A DNA stretch of 64,000 nucleotides from Alteromonas macleodii (lineage in GTDB: Bacteria > Pseudomonadota > Gammaproteobacteria > Enterobacterales > Alteromonadaceae): contig NZ_LR812090.1 of assembly GCF_903772925.1 (NCBI RefSeq), forward strand, positions 2,066,333 to 2,130,332, given 5' to 3'. Made by a program: the position numbers and the translations under genes. Positions 9,020 through 21,023 of this stretch are shown piece after piece; the first letter of the stretch is position 1, and each line of letters opens with the position of its first letter. The notes under the pieces were generated by a model that worked only from the letters and a program-made list of their open reading frames with translations, was not told where the DNA came from and searched no databases.

Positions 9020-9436
9020 TTGCCTGCACTCGTCTTATAAGTTTGGTGTATTTACAGTGTCGCTCAACTCTAGCGGTTTGCCAATAACAAATATGTAAAT
9101 GTTTGTGCCTGTCTAATATCGGGAGGAAGCCTGTTTGAATATTAGAAAATAATATTAAAGGGCTATTATTAAAGTGCAGGCACAAAGTATGCCTCGCACT
9201 ATTGATGAATAAATAATCGTTTAAAAGCCCAAGTTTGATGATCGGGCTGATTGCGCTGGAAAGCGTGCTAGAAATACAGTACAAAGAGGCACAGACAAAG
9301 TAGTAATTAGCGCTATACCTATATGGTTCTTTTAAAGAAGTGCGATGTAAAACCGTAAACTATAACGCGTGTATTGCTTGGGAATTCACGCAACGAAGTT
9401 TTGCGCAATAAAAACAAATATAAGAAGAGACCAATT
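9020..9436. other. Divergent intergenic region with nested inverted repeats
   Basis: This 417-base gap lies between two divergent genes. It contains a cluster of nested inverted repeats at 9102-9186 (listed separately). A long minus-strand frame here (ending at 9284) is poor in coding character and overlaps the real small gene, so I reject it. No other gene is seen. Confidence 0.45.
9102..9186. repeat. Nested inverted repeats, 85 bases
   Basis: The outer arms are TTTGTGCCTG (9102-9111) and CAGGCACAAA (9177-9186), a perfect 10-base match. Inside lies CTAATAT (9113-9119) with ATATTAG (9139-9145), followed by an AT-rich dyad around 9147-9170. The whole could fold as a branched RNA, or be a degenerate miniature element. 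Confidence 0.35.
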
Positions 9437-9853
9437 ATGGCTGAACAACAAGAAAGACAACCTATCAGTGAAGAAGAACACGGGAATTGGGTAAGAGAGC
9501 AGTTTCAAAAAGCAAATAAGTTTCTAGCAGAAAATGGTATCTTGTTTGACACCGTTATCACTGAAGATAGCCGTTACTTAATGCCGTATCTAGCGGTGTG
9601 GAAGATTAAAGCAATGGACGGTAAGCTTTACTGGGTAATAAGCGGTGACTTACCTTCTGATTACACAACAGTAGATAATGCGAAAAATGCGAAAGAAGTA
9701 TTGCGCCATTTTTCTATGCATTGGCAACTTAAAGCAGAAAATTTGATTAACGCTAAGGGTGCAGACGAAAGCCAAAAGGCGTTTGGAGCGCTTTTAGTGA
9801 ATCGCGCTGAAAGCTTATTTGCGATGCAAAATACGCCAGATCTTTGGGTGTAA
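9437..9853 (+). CDS. DUF4826 family protein
   Basis: This 138-residue protein starts at the ATG preceded by AAGAAGAGA; the longer frame from 9374 adds 21 residues with no ribosome site. Segments NWVREQFQKANKFLAENG, DSRYLMPYLAVWKI and YWVISGDLPSDYT match my recollection of the DUF4826 family of marine Gammaproteobacteria. It is soluble, with no signal peptide or metal motif. Function is unknown. It is monocistronic and faces the GNAT gene. Confidence 0.75.
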   Translation: MAEQQERQPISEEEHGNWVREQFQKANKFLAENGILFDTVITEDSRYLMPYLAVWKIKAMDGKLYWVISGDLPSDYTTVDNAKNAKEVLRHFSMHWQLKAENLINAKGADESQKAFGALLVNRAESLFAMQNTPDLWV

Positions 9854-9900
9854 CAAGCAAGGCGTTTAATCAGTTTATATCGCGCTAGGTAACAAGTGTC

Positions 9901-10359
9901 CTAGTGCAGCTGGGTGACATCTGGCAGAGGAAATCGCTCTGCCGGACATTGAAGCCTTTGTCTGGGAACGCCCGCGTCCATAAACACGTTTCCGTCCGGT
10001 TTAAACCCAATAGATTGGTGATATGACACGCTTTCCAAATTACAGATAACTTTGATTATGGGAAGGTTATTTTGTTTAGCCGCTGCTATTAAAGCGCCAA
10101 ACAAAGCGCGGTAAACAGGAAGTGTTCTGTGACAGCGCTTAACTGCAATACGGCCAAGTTCACCTTTTTTCGTTAAGCGCCCCGTGGCAATGGGTTCGTT
10201 TTGGTCGTTGACTATCAGCACATGGCACGCCGAGCTATCGTGTTCGTCGAACTCGCTAGCTTCCGGTACTTGCCACTCTAAAACAAATACATGTTCCCTA
10301 AGTGCTTTAAGTCGATGTTTATCCTTTTCCCAATCGACGTTTTGTATAGTAAACGCCAT
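9901..10359 (-). CDS. GNAT family N-acetyltransferase
   Basis: This is a 152-residue single GNAT domain. The acetyl-CoA-binding core is read from IATGRLTKKGELGRIAV, with RTLPVYRALFGAL in place of the usual Q/R-x-x-G/A loop, and the later strand is followed by YHQSIGFKPDG, the common C-terminal GNAT signature. It is probably co-transcribed with roxA, whose stop lies 9 bases upstream. The acceptor substrate is unknown; ElaA/YjdJ-like proteins are the nearest group I recognise. Confidence 0.82.
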   Translation of the reverse strand: MAFTIQNVDWEKDKHRLKALREHVFVLEWQVPEASEFDEHDSSACHVLIVNDQNEPIATGRLTKKGELGRIAVKRCHRTLPVYRALFGALIAAAKQNNLPIIKVICNLESVSYHQSIGFKPDGNVFMDAGVPRQRLQCPAERFPLPDVTQLH

Positions 10360-10368
10360 CTTTTCCTG

Positions 10369-11535
10369 TTAATCCTCGGCCCATTCCCAATAACCATTAT
10401 TAATAAGTGTAGTTAAGGTTTCTAAAAATGTAAAAGAAGGCGCATCTTGGCAGCATGTTGCGTTCAAAACGGCACCCGATGCTAGCACTTCAAACCATTC
10501 TTGGTCACTTTTCGCAAAAGTGAATTGGCTTCCGTTTACATAAAGAGCGCGCGGTAAGCCACGCTTGCCATCACAAATTAACGCGCGAATGCCGGGCGCA
10601 GGAGCAAAGCTAATGCCTGCCGCGAATTCATTTGAAATTTGCTCTAAGGTGACTTCATCTTCGAGTGGGAATTCCGGAACCCCTTGTTCGCTCATGGCTT
10701 CTAGAAGGGAATACGTGAAATCTTCACTATTAATAGCGTCTATCAGTTGCTGTTTAAGCGCTGCAACATCGCTGGCGTTAACTAGTGCACTGCTTGATTG
10801 TATTGTTCTGCCAGCATCGGTAAAGCGGTAATTTCCAGCACCTTTATCCAGCATCATTGCCAGGCTTTCAGCCAATTGCAGATTGTCTGGTGCGCGATAG
10901 CCCACTGAGTAGGTCAGGCTGTCTTCAACTGTTGCGCCATCATGAGGCCAACCCGGCGGCACATAGACCACATCGCCAGGTTCACAAATAACATCTATGA
11001 CAGGCTCAAAGCCTTCAATTTGTCTTAGTTTCGGGTGTGGGCACACTTCTTTGTAGTTTGCAGGTTTACCTACACGCCAGCGCCTTTTCCCTTTACCTTG
11101 AACAAGGAACACATCGTATTGGTCGATGTGAGCCCCAACACCTGCTCCATTTGTAGCGAAGCTTACCATCAGGTCGTCTAGTCGCCAGTTAGGAACAAAA
11201 GAAAAAGGTGCGAGAATTGGCGCAACGTCCGGTACATACTTATCTACGCCCTGAACAAGTAGTGTCCATTTACCCTTGCATGCCTTTTCAAAGTCGCTGA
11301 TTGGTCCTTGTTCAACATGCCAGTTTCCTTGGTCATTGCTTATGATTCGAGCGTCGACATCTGACTCTTGTGCGAGCCCTGCCAAGTCGTTTTCATCTAT
11401 AGGATCTGCAAAGTTTGGAAAAAAATTCTTTATTACCACAGGCTTTTGTTGCCAGTAGTGCTTTAAGAAAGTTTCGGCATTAAAGCCTGTACCTGTTTGT
11501 GCATCAATAAAGTACGTATTGTCGTTTGTGCTCAT
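10369..11535 (-). CDS. roxA: Ribosomal protein uL16 arginine 3-hydroxylase, JmjC type
   Basis: This 388-residue member of the YcfD/RoxA family is a 2-oxoglutarate and Fe(II) dependent oxygenase that hydroxylates an arginine of ribosomal protein L16. The JmjC iron ligands are visible as AHIDQYD (H136 and D138) and PPGWPHDG (H198) within the double-stranded beta helix. GKGKRRWRVG follows the first motif, as in the E. coli enzyme. The C-terminal dimerisation and winged-helix portion is present, so the protein is full length. It is followed closely by the GNAT gene. Confidence 0.93.
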   Translation of the reverse strand: MSTNDNTYFIDAQTGTGFNAETFLKHYWQQKPVVIKNFFPNFADPIDENDLAGLAQESDVDARIISNDQGNWHVEQGPISDFEKACKGKWTLLVQGVDKYVPDVAPILAPFSFVPNWRLDDLMVSFATNGAGVGAHIDQYDVFLVQGKGKRRWRVGKPANYKEVCPHPKLRQIEGFEPVIDVICEPGDVVYVPPGWPHDGATVEDSLTYSVGYRAPDNLQLAESLAMMLDKGAGNYRFTDAGRTIQSSSALVNASDVAALKQQLIDAINSEDFTYSLLEAMSEQGVPEFPLEDEVTLEQISNEFAAGISFAPAPGIRALICDGKRGLPRALYVNGSQFTFAKSDQEWFEVLASGAVLNATCCQDAPSFTFLETLTTLINNGYWEWAED

Positions 11536-11889
11536 CGCATCTCTTTTTTGTAAGCCAAAATTAGTGGTGTTCCCTCGCGAAGCTTAGTGAAACTAATTAC
11601 ACAAAGCGCGGTTTACATATGAATAAAGCACAAGTTAGCGCAAAGCATAGATGAAAGCGTAAAAATAGAACTAAGGCGAGGTGATAGTGTAAAACCGGCA
11701 TTATCAATTATTGAAAAGGGGATTGCTACCTTATTGTCTGAAAAGCTTAGCGAGAATATTGGTTGGTGTTGATGATAAACATAGGCTGTGTGTACAGAGC
11801 GTGCAAAAAGAAAAAAGTAAAAAGAAAAAGGCATATCAAGCAAAGATAAATGCTTGTTGCTCAAATTGTGTTTTTGCCCTTATGACTAT
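11536..11889. other. Intergenic region between cyclase-like gene and roxA
   Basis: The region is AT-rich, with short frames on both strands that lack family features and good ribosome sites. I see no clear terminator or operator. It should contain the roxA promoter. Confidence 0.4.
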
Positions 11890-12732
11890 CTAGCAAATGT
11901 AAGCATTCAGTAATGCCGCTTTGACTTTAATTTGAGTGTTGTAAAGTGCTCGTTGGCCCACCTGATTAGTTAAAATCCGAATTGAGTTTTGATTGCCGCT
12001 AATAGAAGCACAGTTATCAGATTCACACGGTTTAACTGAATCTTTGGTTATTGGTAAGTCATTTTTAACGCTACCCGTGTGCAGCGCATGATAAGTTTTT
12101 TCACAAACCGCAATAGTGTTAGGAGCGGTAGCTTGCTCTAACATTGCTGCTTTGTTCACGGTTGTTCCCCAAATATCAAAGCCTGATGATACGCGAGAAG
12201 AGTAACCTGCCAGTAGAGCACCGGCGGCAATACCCGAGCGTAGCTGACAAGACGAAGACATTAATAAAGTGTGGCTGCTAACAAGGTCACGAGCCTTGAT
12301 AGCAAACTCCATCGCGCAGTGAGCTACGTCTTGAAGTACCCGAAATGGTTCATGTCGATAAGCGGCGTGGAGGCAAGATTTAGCAAAACTAGATTCACTG
12401 CAAAACCCCACTGCAATATACTGGTCGCCGTTGGTTTTAAGCGGTACAAGTGCTAGGTCATTTGCTGTTTCATCAAACTGGCTAAACAGTGTTTCCACAA
12501 TACCAGTACACATTGTATCGCCGTATTGCTTTGCTAAACCTTGATAATTCGATAGGTCACAGAAAATTACAACGGCGCATTGCACTTCGTGTTTTACGCT
12601 TACACCCTTATTGGCATCGTTTTGTACTTGCTTAGCATTTTGTAACGCATTCGGGTGAAGGGGCTTTATAGTCGGCCCGCCTTGCTCACTAGACGTGACA
12701 CGGCCTTTATCGTCATTTTTGCGTAAGTCCAT
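11890..12732 (-). CDS. Class III adenylate/guanylate cyclase-homology protein, probably atypical
   Basis: This 280-residue protein has one class III nucleotidyl cyclase homology domain (about residues 48-215) with short, unrecognised flanks and no membrane segment. Both metal-binding aspartates fit (FCDLSNY, D59; KTNGDQY, K99 and D103), and the purine-site Asp (FDIWG, D186) and Asn (TVN, N193) are kept. The conserved arginine that stabilises the transition state, four residues after that Asn in typical enzymes, is Met197 here (NKAAMLE instead of the NxASRME pattern). The insertion between the core strands is also long. It may be a weak or inactive cyclase acting as a nucleotide sensor. It lies downstream of the purB terminator as its own unit. 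Confidence 0.75.
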   Translation of the reverse strand: MDLRKNDDKGRVTSSEQGGPTIKPLHPNALQNAKQVQNDANKGVSVKHEVQCAVVIFCDLSNYQGLAKQYGDTMCTGIVETLFSQFDETANDLALVPLKTNGDQYIAVGFCSESSFAKSCLHAAYRHEPFRVLQDVAHCAMEFAIKARDLVSSHTLLMSSSCQLRSGIAAGALLAGYSSRVSSGFDIWGTTVNKAAMLEQATAPNTIAVCEKTYHALHTGSVKNDLPITKDSVKPCESDNCASISGNQNSIRILTNQVGQRALYNTQIKVKAALLNAYIC

Positions 12733-12783
12733 CTACATGCTCCCAGTTAATATCCGTTTAAAGATTAAATAAAAAGTAGGTAT

Positions 12784-12813
12784 AAAAAAACGCGGTACTC
12801 TGACCGCGTTTTT
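12784..12813 (-). terminator. Terminator of the mnmA-hflD-purB operon
   Basis: AAAAACGCGGT and ACCGCGTTTTT form a perfect stem with loop ACTCTG, and the minus strand continues in Ts. It lies 23 bases past the purB stop codon. Confidence 0.9.
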
Positions 12814-12836
12814 AGTGTAGTGGAAAGCGTAGGGGC

Positions 12837-14843
<2,007 letters not shown>

Positions 14844-14844
<1 letters not shown>

Positions 14845-15971
14845 CAGCGAATGTAACTCTCAATAATACCGCCGCCAAGGCAGACTTCTTCACTGTAAAA
14901 TACCGCCGACTGGCCCGGTGTTACCGCCTTTTGTGGTTCGTCAAACACAACTTCGATAGTGTCGTTTTCAGTTGGCGTAATAGTACAAGGGATATCCGCC
15001 TGACGATAACGCGTCTTAACCACCGCCCGCATAGGCTCAGTTAATGTTTTTCTGTCTACCCAATGTAGCTGTTTGGCAACCAAACCTTTTGAGTAAAGGC
15101 GAGGGTGATCGGCACCTTGTCCTACAATAAGTACATTGCGGGCAACGTCTTTATCTACTACATACCAAGGGTCATCACCGTATTTAGCTAAACCGCCAAT
15201 GTGAAGGCCTTTACGCTGACCTAGAGTGTGATACATCAAGCCTTCGTGTTGCCCAATTTCTTCACCTTCTGCGGTTTCGATAACGCCAGGCTGCGCTGGT
15301 AGGTAGCGGGCTAGGAAGTCTTTAAACTTGCGTTCGCCGATAAAGCAGATCCCTGTTGAATCTTTCTTGTCGTGGGTAATCAGCCCTTGCTCTTCAGCAA
15401 TTTTACGCACCAGTGGTTTTTCAATATCACCCACAGGGAAAAGGGTTTTAGCAACGTGCTCTTCACCTAGCGTATACAAGAAGTAACTTTGGTCCTTGTT
15501 GTTGTCGAGACCGCGCAACATCTGCCATTTGCCGTCTACTTCACGGCGGCGAACATAGTGTCCCGTGGCTATATAGTCTGCACCAAGGTCTTCTGCAGCG
15601 AACTCAAGAAACGCTTTAAACTTAATTTCTTTGTTGCACATAATATCTGGATTAGGCGTTCGGCCCGCTTTGTATTCTTCTAAAAAATACTCAAATACGT
15701 TATCCCAGTATTCTGCAGCAAAGTTGATGGTGTGCAGCTCTATGCCTAGCTTGTCAGCAACCGCTTGCGCATCTTTTAAATCTTCCGCAGCGGCGCAGTA
15801 CTCATCGTTATCATCTTCTTCCCAGTTTTTCATGAAAAGACCTTCAACCTGGTATCCCTGCTGTTGAAGCAGGTAGGCTGAAACAGACGAATCGACACCG
15901 CCGGACATACCGACGATCACTTTTTTGCTGGCGTTAGATTCAATATCACTCACTACAGATTGCACACTCAT
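14844..15971 (-). CDS. mnmA: tRNA 2-thiouridylase MnmA
   Basis: This 375-residue enzyme adds sulfur at position 2 of the wobble uridine in tRNA for Lys, Glu and Gln, taking sulfur from the Tus relay. The PP-loop GMSGGVDSS is at residues 21-29. The two catalytic cysteines are C112 (DIMCNKE) and C209 (STGICF). HTLGQRKG and the C-terminal beta-barrel are present. It has an N-terminal extension of about 15 residues before the PP-loop strand, common in this group. It is first in the mnmA-hflD-purB operon. Confidence 0.97.
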
Positions 15972-16356
15972 TTGATTAATAAAAAAGAAGCCTTATTTGC
16001 TAATGGGGTCATGCATTAACATACTTATGAATTTGCCAATACAGTTACTTATTTGGTGGGCTATTCCACCAAGCTGCTATGTGAGCTTTAACGTAAGTTA
16101 CCAAGAACAAATAGGCCTGTTTTCGAGGTCGCGGATTTTATCAGATTCCGATCGGTAATTCACATTTAATCCTTATCTGATTAAGTAATTAAATATGTAC
16201 GTGGACATGCTCGGTTCTTTACGCATAAATTTTTCTATGCGTAAATAAGCACCACAAGGTACAGCTATGCCGATCGGTTGATATATTTCCAGCCTCTTGA
16301 TGCCGCATTAGTGTGGTCGTCAAAGGTGAATTCAAGTATCGGATTTGCTTTTATCA
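15972..16356. other. Intergenic region between rluE and mnmA; nudJ position
   Basis: In E. coli nudJ lies here; this 385-base gap cannot encode a full NudJ and I see no Nudix motif. It holds a perfect hairpin at 16218-16245 and two copies of the palindrome CCGATCGG (16148-16155 and 16270-16277). The mnmA promoter should be here. Confidence 0.5.
16218..16245. other. Perfect 10-base hairpin
   Basis: TTTACGCATA (16218-16227) and TATGCGTAAA (16236-16245) have an 8-base loop. The element is about 110 bases past the rluE stop. It lacks a proper T-tract, so it may be a weak terminator or an operator. Confidence 0.4.
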
Positions 16357-16899
16357 TCAAAAGCTCACGTACTTACCATTCTCAATGCCATCTATGGTCC
16401 AGCTGCCTACTCGATATCTTATAAGGCGAAGGGTAGGGAAACCTACGTGCGCTGTCATACGTCTTACTTGTCGGTTTCTGCCTTCTGTGATGGTAATTGA
16501 CACCCAACTAGTTGGGATAGATTGTCTGAAACGCACAGGTGGGTTTCTTGGCCATACATCGGGCTCCTTCATCGCTTTTACTTTAGCTGGGCGAGTCATG
16601 CCGTCTTTTAATTCAACACCATCACGTAGCGCCTGCATGGATTTTTCGTCCATTACACCTTCAACCTGTACCCAATAGGTTTTGCTGGTCTTGGCCTTGG
16701 GGTTTGCCAGTTTGTGTTGAAGCTTACCATCATTAGTGAGTACTAAGAGGCCTTCAGAATCTCGGTCTAGGCGTCCCGCTGCGTAAACATCGGGAATATC
16801 AATGTAATCTTTTAGCGTCTCTCTACCGTCCGCGTCGGTAAATTGAGAAAGAACTTGAAAGGGCTTATTAAACAGCACCACTTTGGCGTTTGAAGACAT
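16357..16899 (-). CDS. rluE: 23S rRNA pseudouridine(2457) synthase RluE
   Basis: This 180-residue member of the RsuA/RluB/E/F family has the catalytic Asp in GRLDRDSEG (D45), followed by LLVLTNDG, and the late GRNRQVRRM segment. It lacks the N-terminal S4 domain, as is typical for RluE, which separates it from RluB and RluF. It isomerises U2457 in the peptidyl-transferase region of 23S rRNA. It is divergent from icd, the same arrangement as in E. coli. Confidence 0.92.
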   Translation of the reverse strand: MSSNAKVVLFNKPFQVLSQFTDADGRETLKDYIDIPDVYAAGRLDRDSEGLLVLTNDGKLQHKLANPKAKTSKTYWVQVEGVMDEKSMQALRDGVELKDGMTRPAKVKAMKEPDVWPRNPPVRFRQSIPTSWVSITITEGRNRQVRRMTAHVGFPTLRLIRYRVGSWTIDGIENGKYVSF

Positions 16900-19633
<2,734 letters not shown>

Positions 19634-19724
19634 ATTCTTGACCATAGCGTTTAGACGCGGCTGTATTATTGCATCCGCGTAAGCTTGCCTAGATAGCTGT
19701 TAGTGTTATCTAAATACCATTAGT

Positions 19725-19757
19725 AAGCCCGCTTATATATTTAAGCGGGCTTTTTTT
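19725..19757 (+). terminator. Terminator of icd
   Basis: AGCCCGCTTA and TAAGCGGGCT form a perfect 10-base stem followed by a run of Ts, about 95 bases after the icd stop. Confidence 0.9.
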
Positions 19758-20175
19758 ATGCCGCTGACAAGTTAAGGCTGGTATTGAAAGTAGGGTATAA
19801 GAAGTACGGTTTAGAAGTACGGTATAGCAAAGCGCAGAGTGAAAATACCAAATTAGCAGGATAAGGAAATGCTAAGTCAGTGAAATTAAAAAGACGCTGA
19901 ACGGCGAAATGAGAAAGGAATGCCGATTAAAACGAAACATGAAAGCACTTAAATAAAAAACAACAGCGTTAGCGGTTTTTAAGCATTAGCTCCCACACAC
20001 TACTTCTAGGATATCGTTAATCTTAAAAATTTATAATAAAACAGAAAAGAGAGGTGTAGGTTCTAGGAAAAAGGTTTGAGAATACTGTATTAGAAGATTT
20101 AAAGACGACGAAATACGTGACGCCCAATAGCGCCCATCTCACGTTAACGTAGCAAAAACTTACAGCGAAAAAATC

Positions 20176-20205
20176 AAAAGCCCGACGCAAGGGTCAGGCT
20201 TTTTA
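20176..20205 (-). terminator. Terminator of cspD
   Basis: On the minus strand AAAAGCCTGAC and GTCGGGCTTTT pair (one G-U) around a CCTTGC loop, followed by a T-rich tract. It lies directly after the cspD stop codon. Confidence 0.8.
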
Positions 20206-20214
20206 AATTCTTTA

Positions 20215-20433
20215 TTAACGCTCTGGTTCTTCTTTGAAGCCAATGTTCTCAGCGTGAAGACCTTTAGGGCCCTGCTGAACTTCGAACGTTACTTCCTGAC
20301 CTGCTTTTAGCGAACGATAGCCTTCCATTTGAATCGTAGAGTAATGTGCGAAAATATCTTCACCACCATCCTCAGGCACGATAAATCCAAAACCCTTTGC
20401 GTTGTTAAACCATTTAACTTTGCCAACCGCCAT
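20215..20433 (-). CDS. cspD: Cold shock domain protein CspD
   Basis: This 72-residue single cold-shock domain carries both RNP motifs: KGFGFI (RNP1) and DIFAHYS (RNP2). The Ser-Leu-Lys-Ala-Gly-Gln segment and the divergent position next to clpS-clpA identify it as the CspD type, which binds single-stranded nucleic acid and in E. coli inhibits replication in stationary phase. The ATG is preceded by GAGGAAG. Confidence 0.92.
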   Translation of the reverse strand: MAVGKVKWFNNAKGFGFIVPEDGGEDIFAHYSTIQMEGYRSLKAGQEVTFEVQQGPKGLHAENIGFKEEPER

Positions 20434-20630
20434 ACTTCGACTTCCTCTTAATCCTTGAACTCACGAGTATCTGCCCCCATTATAGATCCGGAGACACGGT
20501 GGAAAGAGTATTGACTGTAGAAACTTTAAAGTGACTGCTTTAGAGTGACAAACGTGCAATACTCAAAACCACTATACAAAATGTAGATTTTTTAACCATA
20601 TTATGTCAAGGGCAAATGTGAATAAATTTA

Positions 20631-20654
20631 TACAAAAGTTTGTACACATATGTG
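20631..20654. promoter_or_regulatory. Two adjoining palindromes upstream of clpS
   Basis: TACAAAAGTTTGTA (20631-20644) is a perfect dyad (6-2-6), and CACATATGTG (20645-20654) is a perfect 10-base palindrome starting at the next base. They lie 25-48 bases before the clpS ATG, where a promoter or operator should be. The regulator is unknown. Confidence 0.4.
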
Positions 20655-20678
20655 CCGGTATACCACTATTATTAAGTT

Positions 20679-20999
20679 ATGAGTAAAGACAACGCTATTA
20701 GTATCGAAAAGGAAAAACAAAAAGACGCGCAGCGACAAAAGCCGCAGCCGCCTCCCATGTATAAAGTGTTGTTGAACAATGACGACTATACACCGATGGA
20801 TTTTGTCATTGAGGTACTCAAAAAGTTTTTCAATATGGACGATGAGAAAGCCAACCAACTTATGCTGACCGTTCATTATCAAGGAAAAGCCGTGTGTGGC
20901 ATTTTTACTGCTGAGATAGCAGAGACAAAAGTGATGCAGGTTAATCAGTACGCACGCAAGCATCAGCATCCGCTGATGTGCACGATGGAGCAAGCATAA
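20679..20999 (+). CDS. clpS: ClpS, ATP-dependent Clp protease adaptor
   Basis: This 106-residue adaptor delivers N-degron substrates to ClpAP. After a charged, disordered N-terminal tail (about 25 residues), the core begins [16 protein letters not shown], the family signature with the Asn-Asp pair that binds the substrate N-terminus. [18 protein letters not shown] and the C-terminal LMCTMEQA complete the fold. It sits 24 bases before clpA. Confidence 0.97.
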   Translation: MSKDNAISIEKEKQKDAQRQKPQPPPMYKVLLNNDDYTPMDFVIEVLKKFFNMDDEKANQLMLTVHYQGKAVCGIFTAEIAETKVMQVNQYARKHQHPLMCTMEQA

Positions 21000-21023
21000 G
21001 GTTTTTTGTAGAGGGCGAGCAAT

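Larger units (their letters stand above)
19634..20214. other. Intergenic region between icd and cspD
   Basis: The terminators of the two convergent genes lie at the ends. The middle of about 420 bases is purine-rich and shows no credible ORF. A short direct repeat of AGAAGTACGGT occurs twice around 19800-19824. No RNA gene is recognised, though a small RNA cannot be excluded. Confidence 0.45.

Noticed and set aside
8877..9284. 135-codon minus-strand frame
   Set aside because: It overlaps the PGPGW-type gene in another frame, starts in the inverted-repeat region, and its translation is Cys/His/Ser-rich without family features.
11613..11893. Two overlapping frames of 60-83 codons on opposite strands
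   Set aside because: AT-rich noise with Phe/Ser or Lys runs, no ribosome site and no recognisable pattern.
16148..16277. Two copies of the palindrome CCGATCGG
   Set aside because: Eight-base palindromes recur by chance and no position or arrangement supports a shared regulator site.
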